From contig NZ_JAUSVL010000001.1 of the NCBI RefSeq assembly GCF_030814695.1, forward strand, positions 1,834,227 through 1,898,226: 64,000 nucleotides of DNA, in the 5' to 3' direction. The notes below the pieces were generated by a model that saw only the letters and a program-made list of their open reading frames with translations, made no database searches and had not been told where the DNA came from. The DNA is from Oligosphaera ethanolica. Its GTDB lineage: Bacteria > Verrucomicrobiota > Lentisphaeria > Oligosphaerales > Oligosphaeraceae. Shown piece by piece: positions 1-8,704 of this stretch (positions are counted from its first letter, which is position 1; the number at the start of each line of letters is the position of its first letter). The position numbers were made by a program, and so were the translations under genes.

Positions 1-2214
1 CCGGCGGTTGCTGAAGTAGCCGCTGCGGTGGTCGATGGGCACATAGCCCAGCACGCCCGCTGTCAGTTCCAGGCCCGCGTCGGCAAACTGCGGCAGGACC
101 AACTCCAGATCATCGCGCGTCACGCCGCTGCGCAGAGCCACATGCAGGCCCTCGTCTTCGCCCTTGGCCAGACTCACCGCCAGTGGCGCCGCCTGGCGCC
201 CAAACCAGCGGCTGAACACCCCCGGCCGCGCCAGCAGGTCGCGGGCCTGCGCCGGCGGCGTATCTTCCGGGAAGACCTTCACCACCGGATTGACCTGCCA
301 GGCCATCAATGCCGCCGGCGGCACCGGTGCCACTTCGGGAATCCCCACAATGGACCGCACCGACGGCGCCAGGAAGGCTCCGTCGTGTTTGAGCACGCCA
401 GTGCAGTTCATGGTCAGATGCATCTGGAAAGTGCGGGCATCGGCTGGCGCGGTGAAAGACCCAAACAACGGCGTCCAGTCGCTGTCGCCCTGGACGCCCG
501 GGCCAGCACCGAGATAGCCGCCTGGACAGACTTCGTCCGCCTCATTGCGGAGGTGCGCATGCAGCTGCGCCTTGGCGCTGAGTTTCTCGCTGGCCATCCA
601 CACGCCGTAAATGTAGGTCTGCCCGGGCTTGATGGCCACGCTCTGCCGCCAGCCAATCCAGTCGGGCTTGCTGCCTGCCGGGACGTCCAGCCGCGCGTAG
701 CGCGCCCCAAAGCCACCCGGGCGTCCCAGGCTGAACCACGACGACGACGCGTCTTCCTTCTCGCCACTGCCCAGCCAGTATTCAGGCAACATGGCACCAT
801 CTTCAAAACTGGGATTGCGTAGCATGTTGGCCTTGCTGCTCATCAGCGCGACGTAGTCGGCAACGCCGGCACTCGGCGGCAGCTCGACCAGTATCTGGTC
901 CGAGGGAATATCGCTGCCCAGCGCACTCTGCAGCTTGGGCGCCGCCGCCGGTTTTGCCGAGCGGTCTTCGCTGACGTAGAGGTAGTACACCTTTTCCGTC
1001 CGCGGCGGCACCGAGCAGGTGAAAAGCAGCCCGTCGCCAAAACGAGTGACCTTGACATCCTCGTTTTCATAGGTCAGGCGAAAGTCGGGGTTCTGCAAGC
1101 GCCGGAACACGTCGCTGGTCGCGATATTGGCCAAGACACCCGCCAGCGGTTCGTCGCTGGTGTTCATGACTTTCACCGGCACCCGGAACAGCCACGGCCG
1201 GCCGCGCGGCGCGGACAACCACGGCACGTCGGCACCCACGCGCTGCAACAACTGCCGTTCGGCGGCACCGACCGCCAACGTGTAGCGGGGTGCATCCGAG
1301 CCGCCTTCCATACGGAAGTCATCAAACCAGGCGGCGCCCGCGCCACGCAACACCGAACCAGTCGTCAGCAGAGTGGCACCAGCGGGTATTTCCACCTCAA
1401 GGCTCAACTCCTGCCAGTCAAAGTTGCCCTTGCCAGCGCTGACCACGCGATTGACCATCTGTGAATTGCCGGGACTGCCCACATGCACAAACCAGCCGGC
1501 CGATTCGGTGACGCCCTCGCCGCGCACCCGCACCCGCAGCATGTATTTTTCCCCGGGTTGCACCGGCATGCCCGCTCGTTCAATGCCGAACCAACTGGAC
1601 TCGGCATTGGCATCAGCCGTGGCCTTGACGCAGTACGCGCCGTCCGCAGGACGGTCCGTTGCCAGTTCGACGCGATGCTGCGCATCAGTCAGCTTCGGGC
1701 GCCAGCCCACCGGCATGCCCTGGGCGACTTTCTCGAACGAGCCGTTGAGATCGCCAGCAGTCGGTATGCGCAAGTAGTCCGACACTGGCCAGGCCGACGG
1801 ATTGTCGTAGTACACCAGCAGCTTTTGCGTCGACGCCCCATCCGGGCTAACCGGCACGTACAGCGTCCCAGCCGCAGGCACCACGCCAATCTCGACGCGT
1901 TCGCCGCTTGCATCGGCCACCGCCCATAACAGTTCTGCGCCACTGTCCGCCGCCACCACTCGGATGCCAGCTACCGGCATACCCACCAGCGGCAGGGAGG
2001 CAGACACACCAGCCTCGCCAGCCACCGGCACACCCACCGGCAGCATCTGCTTGGCGTCCATCGTCGGCAAATTGCTGAACTGCAAGGCAAAACGACCGCG
2101 CCAACTGTCCTGCCGACTCAACGCCAGCCGGTCATGCCACGGCTGCGCCGACAACGACAACGGTAACGCAAACAAAACCAGCAGCCCCAACACCCATCCT
2201 CTTGCTCTTGTCAT
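1..2214 (-). CDS. Secreted carbohydrate-active protein with GH123/DUF4091-like region, C-terminus beyond window
   Basis: An open frame of 738 codons with no stop before the window edge, so the C-terminus is missing. It starts at the ATG at 2214, preceded by AAAAGGAG 8-11 bases upstream. Residues 1-24 form a signal peptide. Residues about 30-150 resemble DUF2341 (ending KLLVYYDNP). Two jelly-roll carbohydrate-binding-like segments begin near residue 155 (NGSFEK...GW) and 466 (NPSFEDG...YW). The last visible part, ending GYVPIDHRSGYFSN, looks like the N-terminal region of GH123/DUF4091 hydrolases, so a catalytic barrel probably follows outside the window. Substrate unknown. Secretion and carbohydrate binding are likely; the hydrolase assignment is inference from the last ~90 residues. 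Confidence 0.75.
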   Translation of the reverse strand, partial: MTRARGWVLGLLVLFALPLSLSAQPWHDRLALSRQDSWRGRFALQFSNLPTMDAKQMLPVGVPVAGEAGVSASLPLVGMPVAGIRVVAADSGAELLWAVADASGERVEIGVVPAAGTLYVPVSPDGASTQKLLVYYDNPSAWPVSDYLRIPTAGDLNGSFEKVAQGMPVGWRPKLTDAQHRVELATDRPADGAYCVKATADANAESSWFGIERAGMPVQPGEKYMLRVRVRGEGVTESAGWFVHVGSPGNSQMVNRVVSAGKGNFDWQELSLEVEIPAGATLLTTGSVLRGAGAAWFDDFRMEGGSDAPRYTLAVGAAERQLLQRVGADVPWLSAPRGRPWLFRVPVKVMNTSDEPLAGVLANIATSDVFRRLQNPDFRLTYENEDVKVTRFGDGLLFTCSVPPRTEKVYYLYVSEDRSAKPAAAPKLQSALGSDIPSDQILVELPPSAGVADYVALMSSKANMLRNPSFEDGAMLPEYWLGSGEKEDASSSWFSLGRPGGFGARYARLDVPAGSKPDWIGWRQSVAIKPGQTYIYGVWMASEKLSAKAQLHAHLRNEADEVCPGGYLGAGPGVQGDSDWTPLFGSFTAPADARTFQMHLTMNCTGVLKHDGAFLAPSVRSIVGIPEVAPVPPAALMAWQVNPVVKVFPEDTPPAQARDLLARPGVFSRWFGRQAAPLAVSLAKGEDEGLHVALRSGVTRDDLELVLPQFADAGLELTAGVLGYVPIDHRSGYFSNRR

Positions 2215-2603
2215 AATACCCGCACTCCTTTTCTATTGTAGACCGACATATACTGCGATAACCATATCTGCAAAAAACTACGCCCGACAGATTGCCGAAT
2301 AAGCAGCTAACAGCCAAATGTAAGCCCCTGCGCCTGTCTTGCCACCTGAAAACAACTAATCAGATCAGACCGATCAGACCGATCAGACCGATCAGACCGA
2401 CGATCCGTCCGATCAGACCGATCAAATCGACGATCCGTCCGATCCGTCCGATCCGTCCGCGACAAAACTAAGTCGATCAGACCGATCAAATCGACGCTCC
2501 GTCCGCTTGCTTATTCTTCCCCAGCATCGCCTGCGGAACCAGCCCCCCGGCATTATGGTATAGGGCTTACACACTCTTCTTATTGCTTACACGACATATT
2601 CGC
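2215..2603. other. Intergenic region with a GATC repeat array
   Basis: No gene is supported here. It holds the start-proximal sequence of the leftward gene and a 9-bp repeat array at 2363-2506, followed by about 95 bases of unremarkable sequence before the NFACT-R gene. Confidence 0.7.
2363..2506. repeat. GATC-N-GWC-N 9-bp repeat array, copy 1
   Basis: Starts with four GATCAGACC units, then GATCCGTCC units, joined by GATCAAATCGAC-type linkers, and the first block ends GTCCGCGACAAAAC. Every unit carries a GATC site 9 bp from the next. The GAC-core units and the GTC-core units are reverse complements at 7 of 9 positions, so the two arms can pair imperfectly. Six other arrays of this type lie in the window. 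Confidence 0.9.
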
Positions 2604-3020
2604 ATGCGAAAATCATTTACAAATCCCGACGACGGCCCGCCTGAGCCGCGCTGCTGGTCATACGACCTCGCCGACGGCTGGCTGGCCCGCGCCGGTAAAA
2701 CCGACGACGACAACGACCTGCTGTCCCTGCGCTGCGCCCACCCGAACGACTGGTGGTTCCACGTTCACGCCATGCCCGGCAGCCACGTCGTCCTCAGCCA
2801 CGCCGACAAAACCAAGGCGCCCGACGCTGACATTCTTCGCGCGGCCGCCGCCATCGCCGCCTGGCACAGCAAGGCCCGCGACGGCGGCAACTGCCCAGTG
2901 TCCTGCACCCAGGCACGCAATGTCTCAAAGCCCCGTGGCGCCAAACCCGGCACCGTCACCATCAGCAAGGAAAAAATCATCCGGGTCAAACCAGGATTGC
3001 CGCAGGACGGCCCGGCGTAA
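2604..3020 (+). CDS. Stand-alone NFACT-R (DUF814) RNA-binding domain protein
   Basis: A 138-aa protein that is essentially one NFACT-R domain, the RNA-binding module of RqcH/Tae2/FbpA proteins. Family landmarks are DWWFHVHAMPGSHVVL (residues about 45-60), an AAAIAAWHSKAR helix, and C-terminal VSKPRGAKPGTVTISKEK. The coiled coils and NFACT-N domain of full-length RqcH are absent. The ATG at 2604 is chosen; an in-frame TTG at 2583 would add seven residues. The gene stands alone between repeat regions. A role in ribosome-associated quality control or tRNA handling is inferred from the family only. Confidence 0.85.
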   Translation: MRKSFTNPDDGPPEPRCWSYDLADGWLARAGKTDDDNDLLSLRCAHPNDWWFHVHAMPGSHVVLSHADKTKAPDADILRAAAAIAAWHSKARDGGNCPVSCTQARNVSKPRGAKPGTVTISKEKIIRVKPGLPQDGPA

Positions 3021-3058
3021 GGCGGCACCCTGTTACCACGCATCACCGAGCACAATCT

Positions 3059-3768
3059 CGTTATCGGTCAGTAACCACCCCGGTGGGAAAAAACACCGGG
3101 GACAATTTGCAGGAAACCCACGGCCAGTCGCTACCCAGCCATTCGACCTTGATTTCCGCCGACCTTTGCGGCAGCGAGTTTCATAGGAGTGATTGATAAC
3201 CAAAACTGTGGTGCCTCTACGAGGCACTGTCTGTTAGCAGGCTGCGTCCCCAGGCTAAAGCCTGGGGTTAAGCATGGTTAAGCGCCTACGGCGCAAAAAC
3301 ATCGATATTTAATGATGGTGGTTTTCGGCCCGAACCGGACAAAGCAAGTCGTCAGATCGGCCAAGTTCGGCCCAGAGGGCCGGACCATGCATAACCCCTG
3401 GTGAGGCGCCCGGAGGGCGCCGCAACCAGGGGTATGATAGCAAGTTAGAATTGCGCCCGGAGGGCGCCACATTGGCGAGGCACGCCGCGTCCTGCGATAA
3501 AGTGGCATACCTGGCATGCCGCCGCCGTCCCCCTCAGGCAAGCAAGTGAGTTCCATTGCCTCTTTGGCCCCAGTCAGCTTCGCCGACTGAAGCCAAAGAG
3601 GCTGAGGAACACGGACCAATATGGCGCGCTACCCAGGGCGGCGCGCGCCATCGGCGCCGCTTGCCCTGGGCTGTCTTAGGCCGCGCCTTTGGCGCTGAAG
3701 ACAAAATGCTGCAAAAAAAAGCCGGCACTGCGGCGTGAACGACTGGCATCAATGAGCAAGGCATCACC
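3059..3768. mobile_element. MITE-like composite repeat element with 8-bp direct repeats
   Basis: Non-coding 710-bp element filling the gap between the NFACT-R gene and exbB. The octamer CACAATCT stands immediately outside both ends (3051-3058 and 3769-3776), as a target-site duplication would. The left end reads GTTATCGGTCAGT and the right end, reverse-complemented, GTGATGCCTTGCTCATTGAT. Both resemble the ends of the element at 19489-20042. Inside are a 92-bp segment (3098-3190) that recurs inverted at 61118-61209, a 304-bp hairpin-rich unit (3189-3492) that recurs at 60773-61076, and a segment from about 3550 to 3740 shared with the elements at 19489 and 55160. The 8-bp duplication and GTAA-like ends are typical of IS66-family movement; that origin is inference. 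Confidence 0.65.
3189..3492 (+). repeat. 304-bp hairpin-rich repeat, copy A
   Basis: Nearly identical in sequence and equal in length to 60773-61076. It contains stacked palindromes: GTGCCTC/GAGGCAC, CCCCAGGCT/AGCCTGGGG, GCGCCC/GGGCGC, and a 9-bp pair ACCCCTGGT (3394-3402) with ACCAGGGGT (3425-3433). A partial inverted copy of its first ~90 bases is at 36238-36325. No open frame is conserved between copies. Confidence 0.85.
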
Positions 3769-3884
3769 CACAATCTGGTGCCGGAGCCGGCGATCGCAAC
3801 GCATTTTTTGCCACATCGTGCTAGATTACAAGTTTACACTTAAAAAGGCCCCCGGGCCGTTTGTCTTACTCAACGGAGAAGTCC

Positions 3885-4619
3885 ATGTCCTATTTTCAAC
3901 AGCTGCTCAACGACGGCGGACCCATTGTCTATGTGCTTCTGGGCTGCCTGCTTCTGGCGACAATCATCTTCCTCGACCGCTTTTTCTACTGCCATCGCGC
4001 TCGCATCGATACCCGCGAATTTCTCCGCGGGCTGTTCAACATCCTCAAGAACAACAAAGTCGTCGAGGCCATCGCCATCTGCGACAGCACGCCCGGACCG
4101 GTATCTGCCACAGTCCGCGCCGCCATCTGCCACTGCGACCAGGACGAGGGGAAGATCCGCCAGGCAGTGGACGAGGCCGCACTGACCGAGATTCCCCGGC
4201 TTGAACGTAATACCAAGCTGCTGGCCGCCATCGGCCAGATCGCCCCCGTGCTGGGCCTACTGGGCACCCTCATCAGCCTCATGAGCATCTTCAGCAAAAT
4301 GCAGGGCCAGGGCCACTTTGTCGAAACCATCCAGCTCGCCGAACATGTCCGCAGCGCCCTCATCAGCTCCGTCATGGGACTCATTGTCGCCCTCGCAGTA
4401 CAGCTGTTCTACTTCATCCTCGCCGAACAAATCGGCAAGATCGTCCTCGATATGGAAAAGAGCGCCAGCGAAATGATCTACTTCCTCGCAGCGCGCAAAT
4501 TCACGCCCGCCGACCAAGGCGCCGTGTCAGCCTTGACCGCCACGCCCACCGAAGAAAGCGCCATCGACAACGCCACGATCAGCGACGAGATGGACGACGA
4601 CAAGCAGAAAGACCTCTGA
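3885..4619 (+). CDS. exbB: ExbB/TolQ/MotA-family proton channel protein
   Basis: A 244-aa inner-membrane protein of the MotA/TolQ/ExbB family. The first membrane segment is at residues ~15-32 (IVYVLLGCLLLATIIFLDRF), followed by a cytoplasmic region. The conserved core LLAAIGQIAPVLGLLGTLIS covers the second segment and SSVMGLIVALAVQLFYFIL the third. The ATG at 3885 has CGGAGAAG seven bases upstream. exbD follows one base after the stop and a TonB-like gene overlaps that, so the three form one operon. They should use the proton gradient to energise outer-membrane transport. TolQ rather than ExbB is possible, but no TolA/TolB gene is adjacent. Confidence 0.88.
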   Translation: MSYFQQLLNDGGPIVYVLLGCLLLATIIFLDRFFYCHRARIDTREFLRGLFNILKNNKVVEAIAICDSTPGPVSATVRAAICHCDQDEGKIRQAVDEAALTEIPRLERNTKLLAAIGQIAPVLGLLGTLISLMSIFSKMQGQGHFVETIQLAEHVRSALISSVMGLIVALAVQLFYFILAEQIGKIVLDMEKSASEMIYFLAARKFTPADQGAVSALTATPTEESAIDNATISDEMDDDKQKDL

Positions 4620-4620
4620 T

Positions 4621-5148
4621 ATGCCGCGCTGGAAAAGCACTATGGGCGTCACCGCCGGCCAGTACCCGCTGGTCGCCATACTCGACTTGTTTTTCATCCT
4701 GCTGATCTTTTTCCTCATCGGCAACAGCGTGGTCTTTTGGCCTGGCACCCAGGTCGAGACGTCGCTCAGCCTCCCGCGCACCGCGCAGGCCGAGATGCAC
4801 GAAGCCGACAAACTCATCATCACCATCACCCGCTCGGGCCAGATCTTCTTCAACGAAAAAGCCCTCGACTGGCACGGCCTGGAAAAAGAGCTGCGCGAGC
4901 GAGTCCGGGAAAGCAACATCACCAGCGCCCGCCGACGCAATCTCGATCCCGCCACCGCTCCCAAGGCCTCGCGCCCACCAATGGTCGCCCTGCGGGCAGA
5001 CAAAGATCTGCCCTATGAACGTATCAATGCCGTGATGGCTCTGGCGCGCTCCCTCGGCCTCGGGGTCTATCTTGTCGCCGACGTCGAAGCGACGAACGCC
5101 GCGCCACAGCTCAACCTCGCCCCAGCTCGCAGTAGCCAGATGCCATGA
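4621..5148 (+). CDS. exbD: ExbD/TolR-family biopolymer transport protein
   Basis: A 175-aa protein with one N-terminal membrane helix (residues ~17-38, ending FFLIGN) and a periplasmic domain. The helix starts PLVAILDLFFILLIFFL, in which the Asp matches the conserved channel Asp of ExbD/TolR. The C-terminal ALRADKDLPYERINAVMALARSLGLGVYLV matches the family's periplasmic fold. Residues ~105-120 (ARRRNLDPATAPKASRP) look like a small insertion. It begins one base after exbB and overlaps the next gene by 4 bp (ATGA), showing translational coupling. Confidence 0.87.
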   Translation: MPRWKSTMGVTAGQYPLVAILDLFFILLIFFLIGNSVVFWPGTQVETSLSLPRTAQAEMHEADKLIITITRSGQIFFNEKALDWHGLEKELRERVRESNITSARRRNLDPATAPKASRPPMVALRADKDLPYERINAVMALARSLGLGVYLVADVEATNAAPQLNLAPARSSQMP

Positions 5149-5948
5149 AGCGCCGAAACCGCCGCCAAACTTATCGCACGCACGCCCTGTGGCGCCGACT
5201 CTTCGCCTGCGCGACGGCACTGCTCTTGCTGTCGCCAATGCTTTTTCTCGACGTTACCAGCACCAGCGCCGACCCGCAGACCAACAGTGCGAACGACGCC
5301 GAGGTCGTCAGTCTACCGCCCCGCCCTGAGGCGGGGACCGCCCCAGCTCTGGCGACGATATACGACTGGCTGAGTATCAGCGACCCGACCATCTTTATCC
5401 TGCCCAATATCGACATGGGCTTTGCGCGCTTTCGCCCCCTGCCCCAGCATGAATTCCGCGCGGCGCTGCCCGCCAACGTCTGGAATCCGGGTGCTCCGAC
5501 GCCGCCGGTGATTCATGCCATGGCCCTGCCCATTCGCTTGAGCAGCCTGGACTTGCTGCTGACCGAGCAATGGCCGCGGGATACGGCGCTGACCATACCG
5601 CCTCTGCCGCAATGGCAGACACCCAGCGGCATTTTCTGGCGCGATTTGCGTGGTCGTCTGGTCATTGACCCGCCCATCATCCAGCCGGATTTCATCAGCC
5701 AGGCCATCAACGACCACGGCCAGCCCCAGCAGATCACCCTGCTGGAAATCGAGTTGACGCCGTTGCTGCCCATGCCCCGCACGGTCATTCGCCAGAGTTG
5801 CGGCAATGTCAAACTCGATGCACTGCTGCTCAACGCCGTCCGCGATTATTTCCAACGCCAGCCCTTCACGCCGGCGACCGCCGGTCCCCGTCGCGCCCGC
5901 AAGCTCCTGCTGGAAATCGACTGGCGCCTGCCCGCAGCCCGTAGTTAA
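5145..5948 (+). CDS. Probable TonB-like energy-transducing protein
   Basis: A 267-aa protein with a basic N-terminus and one membrane segment (residues ~22-38, CATALLLLSPMLFLDV), then a long proline-rich periplasmic part. The C-terminal region (GRLVIDPPIIQPDFISQAI... and LLLEIDWRLPAA) could form a TonB-like beta domain, but no strong TonB motif is visible and the usual Glu-Pro/Lys-Pro spacer is absent. The assignment rests on topology, proline content and the 4-bp overlap with exbD. If it is TonB, it is highly divergent. No homologue is recognised with certainty. Confidence 0.55.
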   Translation: MKRRNRRQTYRTHALWRRLFACATALLLLSPMLFLDVTSTSADPQTNSANDAEVVSLPPRPEAGTAPALATIYDWLSISDPTIFILPNIDMGFARFRPLPQHEFRAALPANVWNPGAPTPPVIHAMALPIRLSSLDLLLTEQWPRDTALTIPPLPQWQTPSGIFWRDLRGRLVIDPPIIQPDFISQAINDHGQPQQITLLEIELTPLLPMPRTVIRQSCGNVKLDALLLNAVRDYFQRQPFTPATAGPRRARKLLLEIDWRLPAARS

Positions 5949-5961
5949 GGCCAATCTGCCC

Positions 5962-6240
5962 ATGACCATCGCCTTTTTCATGACCATCAGCATCCAGAAC
6001 GCCATGCTCCTGCACGTCCTGGGGCTTTTCGTGCTGGCTTTCGTCGCCTATATCATCACCATTATCCGCGACCAGGCCGTCGCCTGGGACATCTCCAGGC
6101 ACAAGCTAGGCTCCTGCACCAAATGCGGCCTTGTCTTTCTCAGCAAACGCCAGGCCCAAATGCCCGAGTGCCCACGCTGCGCCGGCCGGGCCGAGCCATA
6201 CCTGAACAAAAAAACCCACAGCCCATCCACCACCCAATGA
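5962..6240 (+). CDS. Small membrane protein with a C-terminal zinc ribbon
   Basis: A 92-aa protein. Residues ~12-36 form a membrane helix (AMLLHVLGLFVLAFVAYIITII). The cytoplasmic tail carries two CxxC knuckles, CTKCG and CPRCAG, spaced as in a zinc ribbon. The ATG at 5962 is chosen because earlier in-frame starts lie inside the preceding gene. It sits 13 bases after the TonB-like gene and overlaps rsmD by 4 bp. Function unknown; redox sensing or RNA/protein contact at the membrane are both possible. Confidence 0.75.
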   Translation: MTIAFFMTISIQNAMLLHVLGLFVLAFVAYIITIIRDQAVAWDISRHKLGSCTKCGLVFLSKRQAQMPECPRCAGRAEPYLNKKTHSPSTTQ

Positions 6241-6821
6241 GAATCATCAGCGGCGCAGCCCGGGGTATTCGCCTCACCGCCCCGGCAGGACGTGACGTCC
6301 GACCAACCGAAGACCGTGTCAAGGAAGCGATTTTCGCCACTATCGGCGACCTCGGCGACAGCGTCGTCGTCGATCTCTTCGCCGGCACTGGCGCCCTCGG
6401 GCTGGAGGCGTTCAGCCGCGGCGCCAGAAGCGTCCGTTTCGTCGAGAAGGCCCAGGCGCATTGCATGGTCATCAAGCAGAACCTCCAGGCTGTCCTCAAG
6501 GCCATGGGCAATCCGTCCGCGCCGGATATCGATGTGCTCTGCGGCGACGCCAGCCGCGCGCCGGCGTTGCTGCCGCAGCTGGCCGGCAGCTGCGACGTCA
6601 TTCTCGCCGATCCGCCCTATCACCCCCCGGCGGGTGCCTACGGCGCCCGCGAGCTACTGCTGGATGCCGACTTCGCCGCCTGGGCCGGACCGCAGGCCCT
6701 CCTCGTCCTGGAATTCGGCGCCGACGTAAGTCTGCCATGGTCGCCGGACTCGCCCTGGCGCACTCTTAAGATCAAGACCTTCGGCATCCGCGCAGTGGCC
6801 TTCGCTAAGCTCGTGCAGTGA
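6237..6821 (+). CDS. rsmD: 16S rRNA (guanine966-N2)-methyltransferase RsmD
   Basis: A 194-aa Rossmann-fold methyltransferase. It has the RsmD N-terminus MRIISGAARG, the PTEDRVKEAIFATI segment, motif I DLFAGTGALGLEAFSRGA for S-adenosylmethionine, and the catalytic DPPY motif (ADPPYHPP) typical of N-methyltransferases acting on exocyclic amines. Length is normal for the family. It starts inside an ATGA overlap with the zinc-ribbon gene, so it is probably the last gene of the exbB operon. The product methylates G966 of 16S rRNA during 30S assembly. Confidence 0.93.
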   Translation: MRIISGAARGIRLTAPAGRDVRPTEDRVKEAIFATIGDLGDSVVVDLFAGTGALGLEAFSRGARSVRFVEKAQAHCMVIKQNLQAVLKAMGNPSAPDIDVLCGDASRAPALLPQLAGSCDVILADPPYHPPAGAYGARELLLDADFAAWAGPQALLVLEFGADVSLPWSPDSPWRTLKIKTFGIRAVAFAKLVQ

Positions 6822-6839
6822 GCACGCCGGCAGCACCAG

Positions 6840-6906
6840 CCGACCCGTCAGTCGGATTTTCTTCGTCCAGCCGTGCTTTTTCCCCGAAAAAGCATTTCGT
6901 GGCTGG
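6840..6906 (+). terminator. Tandem hairpins after rsmD, possible terminator
   Basis: Two inverted repeats lie in the 176-bp gap before the ABC genes. CCGAC/GTCGG (6840-6855) is followed by ATTTTCTT. CCAGCC/GGCTGG (6867-6906) contains an inner GCTTTTT/AAAAAGC pair. The first stem is short, so termination is uncertain. Confidence 0.45.
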
Positions 6907-6997
6907 GAACTCGCGTTTTATCACTGGGTCAAAAGGGCTTTGTTCCCTCTGGCACCCCTGTTGTCGGCAACCTGAAAATCAGGAGGAAATGTTAGGC

Positions 6998-7957
6998 ATG
7001 ATCAAGGCTCAAGACGTGCAAAAATGGTTCGGGCCGAACCTCGTGGTGGACCACGTGTCCTTCGAGGTTCAATCCGGCGAAGTCCTGGGATTCCTGGGGC
7101 CCAACGGCGCCGGCAAGTCAACCACCATGCGGATGCTTACCGGCTTCCTACCCCTCTCCGGCGGCAAAATCGAAATTGGCGGCCACGACATCGAAACGGC
7201 CCCCATCGCGGCCAAAGCTCTCTTCGGCTACCTGCCAGAAAACGCCCCGGCGTACAACGACATGACCGTCGAGGACTTCCTGGCCTTCTGCGCCGCCATC
7301 CGCGGCTTCAGCGGCGATGAGAAGAAAAACGCGGTCGAGAAGGCGATCGAGACCTGCCACCTGCAAAAAGTCCGCCGACAGAGCATCGACACCCTGTCCA
7401 AAGGCTACTTCCACCGCTGCTGCTTTGCCCAGGCGATTCTTCACGACCCGCCGGTGCTGGTGCTTGACGAACCTACAGACGGCCTGGACCCCAACCAGAA
7501 GCACGAGATGCGCATGCTCATCCGCGACATGGGCAAGAGCAAGGCCATCATCGTTTCCACGCACATCCTCGAAGAAGTCGAGGCCATCTGCAGCCGCGTA
7601 ATCATCATCGACCAGGGCAAACTCGTCTTCAACGGCAGCCCCGCCGAGCTCAAGGCGCGTTCCAACGACGCTGGCGCCGTGCAGGTCCGCGTTCACGGCG
7701 TGCCCTACGCCGACATCAGCAGCGCCCTCGGTGCCATCGCCGGCGCCGGCGACGTCAGCAAACTCGGCGCGGACGGCCAGGCCGTCACGGTGCTGGTCCA
7801 GCGCCAAGATCCCGCCATCGCCCTGGCGCCCGCCATCAAGGCCGTTTTGGACGGCAAGCACTGGCAATTTGACGAACTGCACACGGAAACCGGCCGGCTG
7901 GACGACGTCTTCCGCACCATCACCAGCCTTGACAGCGCGAAGGAGAACAAGGCATGA
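6998..7957 (+). CDS. ABC transporter ATP-binding protein, GldA type
   Basis: A 319-aa ABC ATPase: Walker A GPNGAGKSTT, signature LSKGYFHR (a Gly-Tyr variant of LSGGQ), Walker B VLVLDEPTDGLDP, switch His in VSTHILEEVE, and a C-terminal extension of ~90 residues as in ABC-2 exporters. AGGAGG at 6981-6986 supports the ATG at 6998; the ATG at 6989 is only two bases from it. The next three genes are an ABC-2 permease, a GldG-like protein and a DUF4340 protein. This linkage is widespread in non-gliding bacteria too, so gliding should not be assumed. The substrate is unknown. Confidence 0.9.
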   Translation: MIKAQDVQKWFGPNLVVDHVSFEVQSGEVLGFLGPNGAGKSTTMRMLTGFLPLSGGKIEIGGHDIETAPIAAKALFGYLPENAPAYNDMTVEDFLAFCAAIRGFSGDEKKNAVEKAIETCHLQKVRRQSIDTLSKGYFHRCCFAQAILHDPPVLVLDEPTDGLDPNQKHEMRMLIRDMGKSKAIIVSTHILEEVEAICSRVIIIDQGKLVFNGSPAELKARSNDAGAVQVRVHGVPYADISSALGAIAGAGDVSKLGADGQAVTVLVQRQDPAIALAPAIKAVLDGKHWQFDELHTETGRLDDVFRTITSLDSAKENKA

Positions 7958-8688
7958 AAAATACCTGGATCATCGCCAAACGGGAGCTGGCCAGTTACTT
8001 CAACTCGCCAGTCGCCTACGTCTTCATCGTCATCTTCCTGCTCCTCACGGGCTTCTTCACCTTCATGATGGGCGGTTTCTTCCGCTTCAAAGAAGCGACC
8101 CTCACCAGCTTTTTTGTCTGGCACCCCTGGTTGTACATGCTGCTGGTGCCGGCCGTGGGCATGCGCCTGTGGTCTGAGGAACGCCGCCAGGGCACTCTCG
8201 AACTGCTCTTCACCATGCCCGTCAACACTGCCGCGGCCATCGCCGGCAAGTTCCTCGCCGGGTGGATCTTCCTGGGCTTCGCGCTGCTGCTGACCCTCCC
8301 GATGCCGATCACGGTCTGCTACCTGGGCGAGCCCGATCTGGGCCCCATGCTCACCGGCTACATCGGCAGTTTCCTCATGGCCGGTGCCTATCTGGCCATT
8401 AGCGGCATGACCTCGGCTTGCACTCGCAATCAGGTCATCAGCTTCATCACCTCGGTCGTTATCTGTCTGTTCCTGGTCCTTGCCGGCTACCCACCCGTCA
8501 CCAACATCCTCCTCAAATGGGGCGCAGCCAACAACCTCGTCGAATTCGCCGCCGGCATCAGCGTCATGTTCCACTTTGAAAGCATGCAGCGCGGCGTCCT
8601 TGATCTCCGCGATTTCGTGTACTTCATCTCGCTGGTCGTCTTCGCCCTGTTCACTACCAACATCGTGCTGAAGACCTACCGCGCGTAA
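7954..8688 (+). CDS. ABC-2 type permease, GldF type
   Basis: A 244-aa integral membrane protein with six predicted helices, the first at residues ~20-42 (VAYVFIVIFLLLTGFFTFM). It has the family motif WSEERRQGTLELLFTMPV after helix 2. It overlaps the ATPase gene by 4 bp (ATGA), so the two are co-translated. It is the membrane half of the ABC system whose auxiliary periplasm-facing parts are the next two genes. Confidence 0.9.
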   Translation: MKNTWIIAKRELASYFNSPVAYVFIVIFLLLTGFFTFMMGGFFRFKEATLTSFFVWHPWLYMLLVPAVGMRLWSEERRQGTLELLFTMPVNTAAAIAGKFLAGWIFLGFALLLTLPMPITVCYLGEPDLGPMLTGYIGSFLMAGAYLAISGMTSACTRNQVISFITSVVICLFLVLAGYPPVTNILLKWGAANNLVEFAAGISVMFHFESMQRGVLDLRDFVYFISLVVFALFTTNIVLKTYRA

Positions 8689-8704
8689 ACCAACCGGCAT
8701 GTCA

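Noticed and set aside
28-822. Plus-strand frame at the left edge
   Set aside because: Antisense to the partial secreted protein, whose signal peptide, ribosome-binding site and jelly-roll motifs support the minus strand.
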